From positions 1 through 27,036 of the IMG/VR virus record IMGVR_UViG_3300025083_000185: DNA of 27,036 bases; one strand, given 5' to 3'. The notes under the pieces were generated by a model that saw only the letters and a program-made list of their open reading frames with translations, ran no database searches and was not told the origin of the DNA. Origin of the DNA: a virus. Positions 1-7,083 of this stretch are shown here, piece after piece (the stretch's first letter is position 1; each line of letters opens with the position of its first letter). The translations under genes were made by a program, and so were the position numbers.

Positions 1-1
1 A

Positions 2-1486
2 GACCCTAGTTTTCTACCTCCAGGGATTCATATGACCTTTGATTCTTTGACAACATTAGAAGACATGAGCAAGACAATATGTCGTATAACAATTTACGAT
101 AGAAATGACAACCCCTATCAGTCTATATGTGATGTCTACAATGAAAGATTTCTTTCAAGATCAGAAGATTTTAGAAAACTTAAGCAAATAGAACATGAGT
201 TAAAGAGTAAATCATTAAAAAACTTAAATAAAATAAAAGAACTAGAAACTACTGCACAAAAATTAATTAAAAATCTTTTGGATCCAGAAACAGGATTGTT
301 TAAAAGACTAGAGAACGGAAGGTATGAGTTTAAGTCAGGCTTTGGTTTTGATGATCTAAAAGAAAAATACAAAAAAATAGTACCTGCAGCAACTTTTGCA
401 ACACAAAATACTTCTCTTATAAATGCATCAGTCGCAACTGTCAACGAAGGAAAACTAAACACTGTTTATATCACAAGAGCAGACAGAAATAACAAATATG
501 AATTAAACAACAAAGTGTTGCTTGATTCTCCCTTAAGGATTCTTCCAGCACAAGCTAGTATTGAAATGTTTGGCTGTCCTTGGATAAATTTTGGACAATA
601 TATATTTTTAGACTTTGAAACTGGTACAACGTTAGATAATACATATGCAGTAACTGGTGTTAAACACACAATCACTCCAGGTAAATTCTCTACACAAGTA
701 TCACTAAGTTATGGAGATGCATATGGAAGATATGAAGGAATGGCAGACGGATTTAGTAGATCTCTTCAAAAATTTGTTGAATCAGATGATGAAAACAAAG
801 AAAAATCTGTAGGTAGTGTTGCTTCTATCTCGTTAGAACGCAAAAATATAAGACTAAGTAAACGACCCTCTACAGAAAGATTTAGTGTCCGACATTTATT
901 CTTCAATAATGAAGAATTTAACTTTAAAAAAGTTTTATCTTTCTTTTTAAAATACAGTGCGTTTGTGGACGATAAAGAAATAACTAGTTTTAATCTTTCT
1001 AAAAGAAAATATAGACAGGAAGAATTGACTATAAAATCTATAATTGGTGACAAAACATTAATAAGATTACATAGAAAAATAGAAAAACTTAGAAACTTTT
1101 TAGAAGACATTTACGATGACGAAAACAGAATACTTGACGTCATTTTTAGCAAAACAAACAAGCCAGCTAACGCCGGATATAAATTAACAAGAACGTCAAG
1201 AAAGGCCTACTCTTATAAATATTTAAAATTAGAATGTGTTGTCATAAACGAAAAAACTTCAACAGTTGAGTTAGACGTTGAATTTAAAAAAAACAAGCTT
1301 TTAAATATTAGAAAAAGAGATTCAAATCTTAAACAAATAGTATGGGAAGAATTTGGTGTGACCTTGGATAACATTATAGAATCTCCAGACGATTTTGATA
1401 AATATAAAAAACGTAAACTAAAAGTCACTATTGATAGTGATAGCAATGTAGATGTTAATTTAGTTAAACAAAAAAGTGTAAATTAA
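2..1486 (+). CDS. Baseplate hub-like virion protein, 5' end outside window
   Basis: The frame is already open at base 2 and runs through an internal Met at base 32, so the true start probably lies upstream of the window and this is a C-terminal portion of at least 490 residues. After the Met at base 32 there is a helical, charged stretch (about residues 35-80), then a beta-rich part holding the motif AVTGVKHTITPGKFST near residue 210. That 'VxGVxHxxxPGxFxT' signature is typical of phage baseplate hub / late control D-like tail proteins, where it belongs to a beta-barrel domain. The last 230 residues are Lys/Asp/Glu-rich and not recognised. The assignment as a structural tail protein rests on this motif; the exact subunit is unknown. 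A putative promoter for the next gene overlaps its stop codon. Confidence 0.6.
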   Translation, partial: DPSFLPPGIHMTFDSLTTLEDMSKTICRITIYDRNDNPYQSICDVYNERFLSRSEDFRKLKQIEHELKSKSLKNLNKIKELETTAQKLIKNLLDPETGLFKRLENGRYEFKSGFGFDDLKEKYKKIVPAATFATQNTSLINASVATVNEGKLNTVYITRADRNNKYELNNKVLLDSPLRILPAQASIEMFGCPWINFGQYIFLDFETGTTLDNTYAVTGVKHTITPGKFSTQVSLSYGDAYGRYEGMADGFSRSLQKFVESDDENKEKSVGSVASISLERKNIRLSKRPSTERFSVRHLFFNNEEFNFKKVLSFFLKYSAFVDDKEITSFNLSKRKYRQEELTIKSIIGDKTLIRLHRKIEKLRNFLEDIYDDENRILDVIFSKTNKPANAGYKLTRTSRKAYSYKYLKLECVVINEKTSTVELDVEFKKNKLLNIRKRDSNLKQIVWEEFGVTLDNIIESPDDFDKYKKRKLKVTIDSDSNVDVNLVKQKSVN

Positions 1487-1504
1487 AGTCTTAATTAATA
1501 ATAT
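1477..1504 (+). promoter_or_regulatory. Putative promoter of the TGTAAA family
   Basis: TGTAAA at 1477-1482, a 16-base spacer, and TAATAT at 1499-1504. The first element matches the four better copies in this window exactly; the -10 element has two mismatches to TATAAT. It overlaps the stop codon of the upstream gene. The expected transcription start (about 7 bases after the -10) falls on or beside the ATG of the polymerase gene at 1511, which has no visible Shine-Dalgarno sequence, so a leaderless message is possible. Confidence 0.4.
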
Positions 1505-1510
1505 GTCTAT

Positions 1511-2578
1511 ATGACAAGAGACTTATATAAATTATACAATATACAATCACTAAATAAATACAATAAATATTTCAAGTTTCTATTAGAGGAGGTTTCTGAA
1601 AACAGTATCAATGAGAATCAAATATTACCTGACTATTTAGTTGAAAATTACAATACAGACATTGCTTTATCAAACGACAAAGTAAAAGAACTAGATTCTG
1701 AGTTTGCTTACTCAACACTTTTTACTTCATACAGTAAGTTATTCGATGAAATTAAAAGTACTAAAATAAACTCTCTTTACTATAGAATTGCATGTAATAT
1801 GGAAAAAAACGAAACCATATCTTCGTGCCTCACAACATTTCAGCCAAATAGAGATTCTTTTTGTAAGAAAACATATTACAATCTGGTTAACAACGTATCA
1901 GGAAGACTAACAGTAAAAAGTGGTCCTAGTATATTAACTTTACCTAAGCGACATAGAAAGATATTAGACACTAGATTTGCAAACGGTGATGTTTTAAGTC
2001 TAGACTTTTCTTCACTAGAACCACGACTTTGTTTGTCATTAATTGGAAAACAAATTAAAGGTGATCTTTATGACGAGATTAAAAATGTATTAGGTCTAGA
2101 TGTTGATCGTGTAATTATTAAAAGAGCTATAATATCTGTATTGTATGGCGCACATTATACGTCATTAAAAGGACTAAGTGAATCTCGTGCAAAAGATGTT
2201 TTTCATAGTGTAAAAGAGTTTTTTGAACTAGACAAGTTATTAGAATTTGCAACAAACATTGATGACAATGGATTACGCAAGAACTATTTTGGCCGACCTT
2301 TATGGAATCTTGAAGAGCAAAAAGAAAATATTCTAATAAACAACTACATCCAGTCATCAGCAGTAGATCTGGCATTGAGTTATTTTTCTATGCTAACTGA
2401 TAAATTAGATACTGAAAAGTTTGTTCCAATTTTTGTTTTACACGATGCAATTATATTTGATATTAACAATGATTATAAAGAGGAGTTTTTAAATGTAATC
2501 ACAACAGGTTATACTCATGATAAATTAAGACATTTTCCTCTGGAGTTAGATATATTTAATATTAAAAATCAGGAGTAG
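1511..2578 (+). CDS. Short family A DNA polymerase (polymerase domain only)
   Basis: Template-directed DNA synthesis in phage replication. Family A motifs are visible in order: SGRL (residues 130-133), motif A LSLDFSSLEPRL with catalytic D165 and E170, motif B R200-x3-K204-x7-Y212-G (the position of E. coli F762 is I208), and motif C VLHDAIIFD with H311-D312. The Glu that normally follows the Asp of motif C (HDE) is Ala313. At 355 residues it is far shorter than Pol I or T7 polymerase: there is no 3'-5' exonuclease domain and only about 130 residues before the palm. The start ATG has no clear ribosome binding site. It is followed 3 bases later by the next gene. Family membership is secure; whether it is the main replicase, and where proofreading comes from, cannot be seen here. 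Confidence 0.9.
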   Translation: MTRDLYKLYNIQSLNKYNKYFKFLLEEVSENSINENQILPDYLVENYNTDIALSNDKVKELDSEFAYSTLFTSYSKLFDEIKSTKINSLYYRIACNMEKNETISSCLTTFQPNRDSFCKKTYYNLVNNVSGRLTVKSGPSILTLPKRHRKILDTRFANGDVLSLDFSSLEPRLCLSLIGKQIKGDLYDEIKNVLGLDVDRVIIKRAIISVLYGAHYTSLKGLSESRAKDVFHSVKEFFELDKLLEFATNIDDNGLRKNYFGRPLWNLEEQKENILINNYIQSSAVDLALSYFSMLTDKLDTEKFVPIFVLHDAIIFDINNDYKEEFLNVITTGYTHDKLRHFPLELDIFNIKNQE

Positions 2579-2581
2579 AAA

Positions 2582-2830
2582 ATGAATATTAAAGAGCATG
2601 TTTTACATCAAGTTGCTGCAAGATACATTTCAGGAAAAGACGTTGAAATATCTATAGACGGCTCACGATTACAAATGGAGTGCCTTGAACAATTACTTAA
2701 CACTTCTAAGAAACTCAAGGAAGAGTTAGACAGCGGCACAGATTTAAACACAGTTAAAACTTTATTAGAAGACAAAAAGAAACTAACACATAGATTCCAA
2801 GATTTAACTGGGATCATCTGGCGACTTTAG
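2582..2830 (+). CDS. Small hypothetical protein
   Basis: 82 residues, not recognised. It begins 3 bases after the polymerase stop with a good Shine-Dalgarno (AGGAG upstream of the ATG) and ends 8 bases before the next start, so it is almost certainly translationally linked to both. Predicted mostly helical: residues about 30-75 are rich in Leu, Lys and Glu with heptad-like spacing (LEQLLNTSKKLKEEL), compatible with a short coiled coil. No membrane segment or metal-binding motif is seen. An accessory protein of the polymerase is possible by position only. Confidence 0.7.
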   Translation: MNIKEHVLHQVAARYISGKDVEISIDGSRLQMECLEQLLNTSKKLKEELDSGTDLNTVKTLLEDKKKLTHRFQDLTGIIWRL

Positions 2831-2838
2831 GAGATATA

Positions 2839-3444
2839 TTGTTCGAAGAACGTAATATTGAAGAAATTTGGGGAAAATACGAAACCTTTCTTAAACAGTT
2901 TAATAACGAAAGTATTAACAAACTCTTAGAAGAACAAGGTCAGAGAATTATCACTACCTCAATGACATTAAAAGACAAGGATCCTTTTTGCGGTATTGGA
3001 GGTATTGTTGACTACTCTTTAGAGTTAGCACGTGCTGCTAACAAACTAAACAAGGCATGTTCGTTTAACATTAGCAATGCTAGTATTATAAAATGTGCAC
3101 TCTTATCAGTTGTAGGAAGAATAGGAACACTTGCAGTTAATCGTTTAGTAGATAAAGACTCTGATTGGCATAAAGAAAAGTTAGGACAGTATTACGACTG
3201 GAATGAAAGCTGTCCAAAATATAGACCTCAAGACATGACTTTGTGGTACATGCAGCATTACAATATTTCGCTAACTTGGGAAGAGTGGTCTGCAATTAAG
3301 TTAGTGTCTGAAAGTAACGCTGAAATTACTATTTTCTATGCACAAGATCGATCCAACCTAGCGTTAGCAATGCAAATGGCACATGACGTCGTGATGAAGA
3401 TTGAAAAAGATAAGATTTTAGGGCTTCATGTAACACCTTTTTAA
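2839..3444 (+). CDS. HD-domain-like phage protein, catalytic residues lost
   Basis: 201 residues from a TTG start (AGGAGA seven bases upstream decides it). The stretch GGIVDYSLELARAANKL followed some 30 residues later by CALLSVVGRIG has the layout of HD-family phosphohydrolases found in many phages, where one expects GGLxxHSL and then LLHDxGK. Here the His of the first motif is Asp/Tyr and the HD pair is replaced by VV/VG, so metal-dependent catalysis is unlikely. The rest contains Trp-rich helices (MTLWYMQHYNISLTWEEW). The relationship is my reading of the pattern; if right, the protein is a non-catalytic HD-fold, perhaps a nucleotide sensor or binding subunit. It could equally be an unrelated helical protein. 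Confidence 0.55.
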   Translation: MFEERNIEEIWGKYETFLKQFNNESINKLLEEQGQRIITTSMTLKDKDPFCGIGGIVDYSLELARAANKLNKACSFNISNASIIKCALLSVVGRIGTLAVNRLVDKDSDWHKEKLGQYYDWNESCPKYRPQDMTLWYMQHYNISLTWEEWSAIKLVSESNAEITIFYAQDRSNLALAMQMAHDVVMKIEKDKILGLHVTPF

Positions 3445-3476
3445 TATATAACTTTATATAAACTAAAGAGGGAACC

Positions 3477-4961
3477 ATGGAAAACGTTATATACAAACGT
3501 GTCTTAGAAAAACTTATTAATGAATTTTCTACTATGGGAGGAGGTGCTGTTGGTGGAGTTGCTACGCCTTTAGGCACAGGACCAAAAGCAGGCAGTAAAG
3601 GTGAAAACATCTACAAAAGTAGTAAAGCAACAGATAAAAAACATAGGTCTAAAGGTAAAAAGAAAAAGACTTATACTAGATCTGTTCAGCACTACTTAAA
3701 AAACGGTGGTGAAAAAGGCAGAAAAAGATCTTTTAAAGAGTGTTTACAATACTTTTCAGACTCTATTAATGAAAGTAGGACTGCAAGAATAAAAGATCTT
3801 TCAAAACCTGAGATCATTGCTTTTTTAAATTTCTTAAAAGGTGAGGTTACTGAAAATATAACGTTTTCAACTACAGAGAAAATAGCTGGTCAAGCAATGA
3901 ATGTAGGAATTAAAGGTACTAGTATTGGAAACATTGTTTATTGTGCTACTAAAGATTCACTAATACAATCAAAAGAAGATCTTTTTGCCAAACGATTTAT
4001 GAGATCTCCAGGCACTTCTAAACTACTCAAGAAAGCATTAAGAAGAAAGTTTAGGCCTTTGCCTCCTGGTGAAAAGATAACACTAGGAATAGAGATAATA
4101 AAGCCTGATTGTAGAAAGCCTGACTTAATTGCATATGACTTACCACCTGAAAAGGAAATAGCAGCTGTTTTTAGTATTCAACCTCAAGGATCCTTTACAC
4201 AGCAAGATGCAAAAAACATTTCAGGTAATTACGAGTCAAAAAGACATAATGCAAATTCTGTACTTCAAGTTTTGATGCCAGACGATATACCACTCATTCC
4301 TGACATTAATATTGATCAAGATACTCTTAGCGAGATTGATGCACTTATAGATGACGTTAACAACTCTCCTTCTAGTAGAGTAAAAGGACCAGCTTTTCCT
4401 GTCAAAGCTCACATCAATAGAGAAATTGCACCACGCATTAGAAGTCTTGTAGCAAGAATATTTCCGGGAAGCAACTTAAATCCTAACAGTCCTGTAGAAG
4501 GCATTGCTGTTAATATGTTAAGTGGTGATGATAGTACATTCTTTAAGGTGCCAAATCAAGAGTTTGATAGTCTACAAAGTGTTCATGCATCAATTGTTGC
4601 TGAATTCAAGACTAGAGGTTATATGACCAATGCAAATAGAGCTAGTGAGATTATTAATCACTCACAAGAGGAAAAACTAGGATTCCCTAAAGTCTTATTT
4701 AAGTTGGTTAGATATATGAACAGTACAGGCAAGTTAAAAAGAAACCTTAGAACATTCTTCAGTCCTAGTCAGTTTGAAAGAATGTGTCAAAGCATTTTGC
4801 AAGGATTACAAGCTAATGATCCGACATTAATAGAGAAAGGTTTGGATGAAATAACTCCTGCCAGATCTATTAGATACTATACCTGCAAAGGTAATGAAAA
4901 CTACAACAATCATGCTGCTTCTGAGCTAATAGAATATGTTGAACAAAATAATTTACTTTAA
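3477..4961 (+). CDS. Probable nucleotidyltransferase/ligase-fold protein
   Basis: 494 residues, ATG preceded by AGAGGG. Residues about 20-85 are Gly- then Lys-rich (MGGGAVGGVATPLG, then many Lys), low complexity and probably exposed. From about 125 on, motifs spaced like those of covalent nucleotidyltransferases (RNA/DNA ligases) can be picked out: EKIAG with candidate nucleophile K135 (motif I is normally KxDG), LGIEII 203-208 (motif III), EGIAV 341-345 (motif IV) and FFKV with K357 (motif V). The Asp of KxDG is replaced by Ala. Spacing between III and IV is longer than usual, with an Asp-rich insert. Function is inferred from motifs alone. The N-terminal helix YKRVLEKLINE resembles those of the genes at 14229 and 15363. 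A strong promoter begins just after the stop codon. Confidence 0.5.
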   Translation: MENVIYKRVLEKLINEFSTMGGGAVGGVATPLGTGPKAGSKGENIYKSSKATDKKHRSKGKKKKTYTRSVQHYLKNGGEKGRKRSFKECLQYFSDSINESRTARIKDLSKPEIIAFLNFLKGEVTENITFSTTEKIAGQAMNVGIKGTSIGNIVYCATKDSLIQSKEDLFAKRFMRSPGTSKLLKKALRRKFRPLPPGEKITLGIEIIKPDCRKPDLIAYDLPPEKEIAAVFSIQPQGSFTQQDAKNISGNYESKRHNANSVLQVLMPDDIPLIPDINIDQDTLSEIDALIDDVNNSPSSRVKGPAFPVKAHINREIAPRIRSLVARIFPGSNLNPNSPVEGIAVNMLSGDDSTFFKVPNQEFDSLQSVHASIVAEFKTRGYMTNANRASEIINHSQEEKLGFPKVLFKLVRYMNSTGKLKRNLRTFFSPSQFERMCQSILQGLQANDPTLIEKGLDEITPARSIRYYTCKGNENYNNHAASELIEYVEQNNLL

Positions 4962-4963
4962 TG

Positions 4964-4991
4964 TGTAAATTTAAAATTTATAGTCTATAAT
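4964..4991 (+). promoter_or_regulatory. Promoter of the SSB gene (TGTAAA family)
   Basis: TGTAAA at 4964-4969, 16-base spacer, perfect TATAAT at 4986-4991. The 14 bases GTGTAAATTTAAAA from 4963 are identical to those at 20204 in front of the second thyX-like gene. Expected transcription start is near 4998, giving an mRNA leader of about 78 bases. Confidence 0.75.
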
Positions 4992-5075
4992 ATCGAAGTA
5001 ATTGGTCGATATTAACATTGAAAATTAACCAATTAAAAAATTAAATATTTAAAACAATAAAAGGAAAAATCAATT
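4988..5075 (+). promoter_or_regulatory. Structured SSB mRNA leader with two exclusive hairpins
   Basis: Two inverted repeats share bases. Hairpin A: TAATATCGA (4988-4996) with TCGATATTA (5006-5014), perfect 9 bp, 9-base loop. Hairpin B: TAATTGGT (4999-5006) with ACCAATTA (5028-5035), perfect 8 bp. They overlap at base 5006 and cannot form fully together. The 5' arm of A overlaps the -10 box, so it should be absent from mRNA begun at about 4998, leaving B; read-through RNA can form A. After B come about 40 bases of almost pure A/U up to AAGGAAAA and the ATG. T4 gene 32 uses a 5' structured nucleation site followed by an unstructured A/U-rich ribosome binding region for autogenous repression; the same role is inferred here. 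Confidence 0.5.
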
Positions 5076-5882
5076 ATGGCAATCGATCTAGATGCAATCC
5101 GTAAGAAGCTTGGTCAACTCTCCGGTCAGAACTCAAAGAAGAACGTTATGTGGCGTCCTGAAGAGGGATCAGAGACAACTGTTCGTCTACTTGCTTATCC
5201 TGACAATGACGGACAGCCTTTTAAAGAGCTTATGTTCTACTATAACATTGGAAACAATCGTGGACTTTTAGCACCTTACCAGTTTAATAATCCTGATCCT
5301 TTTCAAGAGCTTATTACAAAGCTTCGAGACGAAGGCACTAAAGAGTCTTATGATCTAGCAAAGAAACTTTATCCAAAGATGAGGTGTTACGCTCCTGTTG
5401 TTGTTCGTGGTGAAGAGGATCGTGGTGTTCGAATTTGGGCTTTTGGAAAGAACGTTTACCAAACTCTACTCAACTACATGATTGATGAGGACTATGGAGA
5501 CATCACAGACCCACTTGATGGACGAGACGTTCGAATTACATGTACAAAGAATCCAGGCCAGCAATACGCTACCACAGATGTTCGACCGCGAGGAAAGTCA
5601 TCACCTCTATCAGAAAACAATACACAATCAAAGCAGTGGCTTGATAACATCCCAGATGTCAATGATCTTTTTGACCTTAAGTCTTACGATGAGCTCGAGC
5701 GAATCATTAACTCATGGCTTAATGGTGATGATGAGAAGCAAGAAACTACTCGAGGAGGCTCAAGTAACTTCGGTGGACAAAGCAATTCAACTTCTAAAAA
5801 CACAGACGAAAACTCTCCAGATGCAATATCTTCAAAATACAAGAGTTTAGATGATGCATTTGCGAGTCTTGACGACCTCTAA
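5076..5882 (+). CDS. Single-stranded DNA binding protein, T4 gp32-like
   Basis: Coats ssDNA at the fork and in recombination, and in T4-type systems recruits helicase loader, polymerase and recombinase through its acidic tail. The 268-residue protein has the gp32 signature: a basic N-terminal segment (residues 5-27, KKLGQLSGQNSKK), then MWRPEEGSETTVRLLAYP, LYPKMRCYAPVVVRGEEDRGVRIWAFGKNVY (OB-fold core), a Ser/Asn/Gly-rich linker from about residue 215, and an acidic C-terminus SLDDAFASLDDL. No Cys/His zinc-binding cluster is present, unlike T4 gp32. Arginine codons are almost all CGT/CGA, in contrast to the AGA-rich neighbours, consistent with very high expression. Own promoter and structured leader upstream; a hairpin follows the stop. 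Confidence 0.93.
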   Translation: MAIDLDAIRKKLGQLSGQNSKKNVMWRPEEGSETTVRLLAYPDNDGQPFKELMFYYNIGNNRGLLAPYQFNNPDPFQELITKLRDEGTKESYDLAKKLYPKMRCYAPVVVRGEEDRGVRIWAFGKNVYQTLLNYMIDEDYGDITDPLDGRDVRITCTKNPGQQYATTDVRPRGKSSPLSENNTQSKQWLDNIPDVNDLFDLKSYDELERIINSWLNGDDEKQETTRGGSSNFGGQSNSTSKNTDENSPDAISSKYKSLDDAFASLDDL

Positions 5883-5921
5883 TCAACAAAGTAAAAAACT
5901 TAAGTCTATAACTTAACTCAA

Positions 5922-5939
5922 AGCCTCTGTAAAGAGGCT
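5922..5939 (+). terminator. Hairpin after the SSB gene, possible weak terminator or mRNA-end stabiliser
   Basis: AGCCTCT (5922-5928), loop GTAA, AGAGGCT (5933-5939): a perfect 7-bp stem with a tetraloop, 40 bases after the SSB stop. It is followed by GCAGCATACTTG, not by a T run, so it is not a classical intrinsic terminator. It may protect the 3' end of abundant SSB mRNA or mark a processing site. A smaller inverted repeat TTAAGT/ACTTAA (5900-5905 / 5911-5916) precedes it. Confidence 0.4.
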
Positions 5940-5968
5940 GCAGCATACTTGTATTTAAAAGGATATAA

Positions 5969-6730
5969 ATGGCTAAGGTCAAAAAGAAGAAAAAAGAAGA
6001 ACTAGACGATTTTACAGTTGACCTCATTAAGTCATTAAACAAGGAAAGAGGGACTAGGGTTGCTTATAATTTAAGCACTGATGAGTCCCCTACTCATGTC
6101 AGCAGGTGGATTAGTACAGGATCAAAACAGTTAGATTATATTATTTCAAATCAAAGATCAGGAGGACTTCCAGAAGGTCGTATTGTAGAGATCTTTGGTC
6201 CCCCTTCAATCGGAAAGTCTCATATTGCTACGCAAATTGCTAAGTCTACCCAGAGTATGGGTGGAATTGTAGTCTATATTGACACAGAAAACGCAACTAG
6301 CGTTGAAAACTTGCGTCTGCTAGGTGTAGATATATCTAAGCGATTTGTTTATGTTGATACTCATTGTACTGAAGATGTCTTGTCTATTGCAGAAAGCACA
6401 ATAATTAAAGCAAAAGCAATGGACAAAGATGTACCAGTAACGATTATTTGGGACTCTGTAGCTGCTACTTCACCCAAAGCAGAGCTTAATGGCGACTATG
6501 ATAAAGAGTCAATTGGTTTGCAAGCAAGAGCTATCTCAAAAGGAATGAGAAAGATTAATGGCGTTATTGCAAATGAAAAGGTTTTGTTTGTATGTTTAAA
6601 TCAGATTCGAACAAAGGTCGGCGTGCTATACGGTGACCCTACGTGTGTAGACTTAGATACAGAAATAGAAGTCGAGTTTGATGAAAACTCTATGTTTAAT
6701 AAAGAATACTTTAATAAAAATTTTAAATAA
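5969..6730 (+). CDS. RecA/UvsX-type recombinase, N-terminal part fused to N-terminal split intein
   Basis: ATP-dependent strand-exchange recombinase, first of two polypeptides. Residues 1-225 are RecA: Walker A GPPSIGKS (77-84), catalytic Glu in DTEN (E107), Walker B VTIIWDS (157-163), and the L2-loop start NQIRTKVGVLYGDPT (211-225). At residue 226 the RecA sequence is interrupted by CVDLDTEIEVEF and 16 more residues, ending at a stop codon: a 28-residue N-intein with the class 1 Cys1 and block A pattern. The RecA sequence resumes in the next gene exactly where it stopped, so a functional recombinase needs protein trans-splicing. It is closer to bacterial RecA (NQIR, TTPGG) than to T4 UvsX. 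Start ATG has AAAGGATATAA upstream. Lys-rich N-terminus (residues 3-9). Confidence 0.93.
   Translation: MAKVKKKKKEELDDFTVDLIKSLNKERGTRVAYNLSTDESPTHVSRWISTGSKQLDYIISNQRSGGLPEGRIVEIFGPPSIGKSHIATQIAKSTQSMGGIVVYIDTENATSVENLRLLGVDISKRFVYVDTHCTEDVLSIAESTIIKAKAMDKDVPVTIIWDSVAATSPKAELNGDYDKESIGLQARAISKGMRKINGVIANEKVLFVCLNQIRTKVGVLYGDPTCVDLDTEIEVEFDENSMFNKEYFNKNFK
6644..6727 (+). other. N-terminal half of atypically split intein (28 residues)
   Basis: Starts at Cys (TGT 6644-6646) right after RecA GDPT and ends at the stop codon. CVDLDTEIEVEF is a block A motif. Only about 28 residues lie on this fragment; canonical split inteins (DnaE type) carry about 100 residues here. Short N-fragments of about 25 residues define the 'atypically split' inteins such as AceL-TerL. 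Confidence 0.88.
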
Positions 6731-6741
6731 AAGAGAAGAAC

Positions 6742-7083
6742 TTGAAAATTAAAACAACGTTAAGAAACATTGCAAGCCAGCTAAATATTGATGACTTTGA
6801 AACGCCATGCGAGTACGATCTATCAGACTTAGGTATTAAAATCAATACACCAAGTGGATATAAAGACATGACAAATTTTGTTGTTAAAAATGCTGTCGAT
6901 ACACATTACATTCTACCTTCAGGACTAAAAACAACATCAGTACATAAAACGCTTGTTAACAATGAATGGATTAAGTCAAAAGATAGAAAAGATTCAATCA
7001 AGGTTGACCAACGAATGCAAGTTGTCGACGTTTCTGTTCCTGATGGTGAATGTTATCTTGCAGGTAACGAAGTTAATCACAAT
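6742..7083 (+). other. C-terminal half of atypically split intein (114 residues)
   Basis: Runs from the TTG start to AAT (Asn, 7081-7083); the +1 extein residue is Thr (ACA 7084-7086). Contains block B, F and G motifs; total intein size with the N-half is 142 residues, the size of a mini-intein without endonuclease. Confidence 0.87.

Noticed and set aside
5482-5850. 122-codon open frame inside the SSB gene
   Set aside because: It lies wholly within the well-supported gp32-like coding sequence in another frame, has a low-complexity Ser/Thr/Met composition and no ribosome binding site.
6720-6745. Programmed frameshift or stop read-through joining the two recA halves
   Set aside because: The -1 frame has its own stop (TAA at 6724-6726), no canonical slippery heptamer is present, and the break falls where atypically split inteins are divided; the TTG with purines upstream is a reasonable independent start.
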